NCBI RefSeq assembly: GCF_014925385.1
Contig: NZ_JACSDK010000015.1
Location: 303,993-367,992, forward strand
Direction: 5' to 3'
Origin: Pelagibius marinus
GTDB taxonomy: Bacteria; Pseudomonadota; Alphaproteobacteria; Kiloniellales; Kiloniellaceae
Length of the DNA stretch: 64,000 nt
Shown: piece by piece, positions 62,361-64,000 of the stretch
Layout: every line of letters begins with the position of its first letter
Position numbering within the stretch: the stretch's first letter is position 1
Position numbers and translations under genes: made by a program
Notes under the pieces: generated by a model
The model's input: only the letters and a program-made list of their open reading frames with translations
Databases searched by the model: none
What the model was told of the DNA's origin: nothing

Positions 62361-63803
62361 ATGTACTCTCTGGGCAGAGCATCTTTGATCGTCAGGAAGA
62401 TGGATGCCTCGGCTGGCCGTCTGAGCGTCTTCGATGACGTTGTCCGGAAGAACTTCTACATCCGGTTTTTCTATGCTCTTTACGAAAAAAGCCCCGGATT
62501 TCTAAAGACGACGCTGTTAATAATTTATGGCCTGAAATGTTATCTTTCAGTTAATTGGGCCTCTCGGGCAGAGGGCGAGATCGCCTTCTTCGCCTCCTAT
62601 CCCAACGAGCGTGTCGCTCTCGACCACCTGCGACGGAACCTGCCGGAGCTCTCGGCCGCCGAGCTGACGATTTCACGACGCAACTGCCTGGGCTGGCCGG
62701 CCTTGGCGGCGCTGCCCGCCTTCCTCGCCTGCGTGGCCCGCCTCTGGCCGCTCGCCGCCCGGCTGAGCCGGCGGCTGCACTTCATGCCGGCCTGCCGTGT
62801 CTTCAGCACCACGGCCTTCTACCTGCGCTTCGGGCGCCTGCTGAAGCAGCGGCGCGCGCAGGCGGTGTTCATCGCCAACCACTACTCGCCGGAATGCCTG
62901 GCGCTGGCCGCGGCGGCGCATCGCCAGGGCGGGAAGGTCCTCTTCGTCAATCACGCCAACGCGACAGGGAACAAGGTCTACGCGCCACCACTCCACTGCG
63001 ACCTGGCCGCTCTCACCGGCCAGGGCGTGCTCGACGCCTATATGGAAAACGGCAGACCGCCCGTCAACGCGGTCTTTATCCCGCCGACCTCGCCTCAGGC
63101 GCAGATGCGCAGCCACTTCAATCCGGAAGGCGGCCTCTCAGTCGGCATCTTTCTGACGGCACTCACAGACATGGCGCGCCTGGAAGCATTGGTCGCGCAG
63201 CTGCTGGAGAGCCCGCGCGTGGCCCGCGTGCTGATCCGCCCGCACCCGGTGAAGGTCATCAACGAGGACCTGAGCGGCCTTTGCACCGCCGATGGGCGGG
63301 TGCAGGAAACCGGCGGCAGCTTGCTGATCGACGACGTCCGGCTCTGCGACCTCGCCATCTGCGGCAACAGCACGGCGACCATCGAGGTTCTGCGCGGCGG
63401 CCTGCCGGTCTTCTACGACGCGGCCCTGGACTCCTGCGGCCACGATCTGAACGGCCACCTGCACCGCAAGCTGGTGCCGCCGCTGCCCGAGCGGCTGGAC
63501 GAGGCGGCCCTGGAGGCGGTCGCAGCGTTCTACGACGATCCTGACTGGCTCGGCAGGATGCGCTACTTCGACGCCAGCTATCGGGGGGACGAGGCGGAGA
63601 TGTTCCGCCGCCTGGCCGTCGGCATTCGCGAGACCCTGCAGGACAGCGGCCTGGCGCCGCTGCTGCTCACGCCGGCCGCCGCGCCCGCAGCGCAGGATGA
63701 GGCGCAGGACGAGGCCACGGCCGCGGCCGAAGAGCCGCGGCGCGCTGAGGCCGGTGAGAAGCCGGAGGCTAGACCTTGGACCGGTCGTCGCCTTTCAGGG
63801 TGA
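62361..63803 (+). CDS. Putative GT-B-fold glycosyl/glycerophospho-transferase
   Basis: About 480 residues; starts at GTG 62355, ATG 62361 or ATG 62400 are all possible. The C-terminal half (from about residue 225) has the GT-B donor-site look of CDP-glycerol glycerophosphotransferase and capsule-synthesis proteins: VLIRPHPVKVINED, then LLIDDVRLCDLAICGNSTATIEVLRGGLPVFYDAALDS. The N-terminal half is only loosely similar (VFIANHYSPECLALAAAAHRQGGKVLFVNHANATGNKVY). The Ala/Glu-rich tail after 440 is disordered. It overlaps the convergent APS-kinase end by 35 bp. Confidence 0.7.
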   Translation: MYSLGRASLIVRKMDASAGRLSVFDDVVRKNFYIRFFYALYEKSPGFLKTTLLIIYGLKCYLSVNWASRAEGEIAFFASYPNERVALDHLRRNLPELSAAELTISRRNCLGWPALAALPAFLACVARLWPLAARLSRRLHFMPACRVFSTTAFYLRFGRLLKQRRAQAVFIANHYSPECLALAAAAHRQGGKVLFVNHANATGNKVYAPPLHCDLAALTGQGVLDAYMENGRPPVNAVFIPPTSPQAQMRSHFNPEGGLSVGIFLTALTDMARLEALVAQLLESPRVARVLIRPHPVKVINEDLSGLCTADGRVQETGGSLLIDDVRLCDLAICGNSTATIEVLRGGLPVFYDAALDSCGHDLNGHLHRKLVPPLPERLDEAALEAVAAFYDDPDWLGRMRYFDASYRGDEAEMFRRLAVGIRETLQDSGLAPLLLTPAAAPAAQDEAQDEATAAAEEPRRAEAGEKPEARPWTGRRLSG

Positions 63804-64000
63804 AGACCTTCTCCACGTAGCGGACGATCCGCTCCACCGACTCGGGCACCGTCTCGGTGGAGGTGTCGACCTCCAGGTCGGCGGCCTCCGGCGCCTCGTA
63901 GGGCGCCGGGACGCCGGTGGACTGCGGAATCTCGCCCGCGCGGGCCTTCTTGTAGAGGCCCCTGGGGTCGCGCTGTTCGCAGGTCTCCACAACCGCCTTG
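63769..64000 (-). CDS. cysC: Adenylyl-sulfate (APS) kinase C-terminus, or CysNC; start outside window
   Basis: The visible 77 codons read TCEQRDPRGLYKKARAGEIPQSTGVPAPYEAPEAADLEVDTST, the C-terminal lid and closing strand of APS kinase. CysC phosphorylates APS to PAPS using ATP; in alphaproteobacteria it is often fused behind CysN, and which form is present lies beyond position 64000. PAPS near glycan genes could serve sulfation of the exported polysaccharide, but this is a guess. Confidence 0.88.
   Translation of the reverse strand, partial: KAVVETCEQRDPRGLYKKARAGEIPQSTGVPAPYEAPEAADLEVDTSTETVPESVERIVRYVEKVFTLKGDDRSKV

Overview
The window reads as chromosomal DNA of a GC-rich alphaproteobacterium, most likely a Rhodospirillales-type organism. 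Supporting signs are a CpdR single-domain response regulator, a ChvG/ChvI-like two-component pair, a DgcN-DgcA D-glutamate pair, a dipeptide/oligopeptide ABC operon next to an M20 peptidase, and frequent GTG/TTG starts with ATGA overlaps. The species cannot be named from the sequence alone.

Left part (1-19.3 kb) is a surface-polysaccharide locus. A leftward operon starts with a winged-helix regulator and a NusG-family paralogue, continues with WbpB/WbpD/WbpE-type enzymes (UDP-2,3-diacetamido-2,3-dideoxy-uronic acid synthesis), and ends in an ABC-2 exporter whose ATPase runs off the left edge. Two palindromic operator-like sites lie upstream of the regulator. To the right is a mostly rightward, lower-GC set: a GT4 and a GT2 glycosyltransferase, an exported alpha/beta hydrolase, a YbhN-like membrane protein, a deacetylase-fold protein, a large membrane glycosyltransferase, an unrecognised 523-residue protein, a DegT aminotransferase, a SAM methyltransferase and a formyltransferase.

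19.3-36.4 kb is accessory. It holds a GSU2403-type nucleotidyltransferase with a striking double palindrome in its promoter, a truncated Tat-signal gene, and a GntR-controlled catabolic operon (TIM-barrel isomerase, AroQ, intradiol dioxygenase, HpaH-like hydratase, AroE-like dehydrogenase) that ends in an HpaI::FAH fusion scar. It also holds a ClpS/ClpX-zinc-finger fusion protein, an M20 peptidase with a peptide ABC transporter and a divergent IclR regulator, and an orphan XRE regulator. The region abuts the 3' end of a tRNA-Val(GAC) gene, a common island position.

36.5-64 kb is mostly core-like: cpdR, N-formylglutamate amidohydrolase, a Pat-type GNAT, a strong small-RNA candidate on the minus strand at 38.8 kb, a lytic transglycosylase, a PAS protein, a CoA-metabolism group (hydratase, CaiB transferase, GST, acyl-CoA dehydrogenase, degenerate HIT protein), a methyltransferase, a YcaQ-like protein, a ceramidase-like membrane protein, dgcN-dgcA, a MATE exporter, a two-component system, a lipoprotein and the potFGHI polyamine transporter. 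A Wzx-type flippase, a divergent GT-B-like protein and the C-terminal end of an APS kinase close the window.
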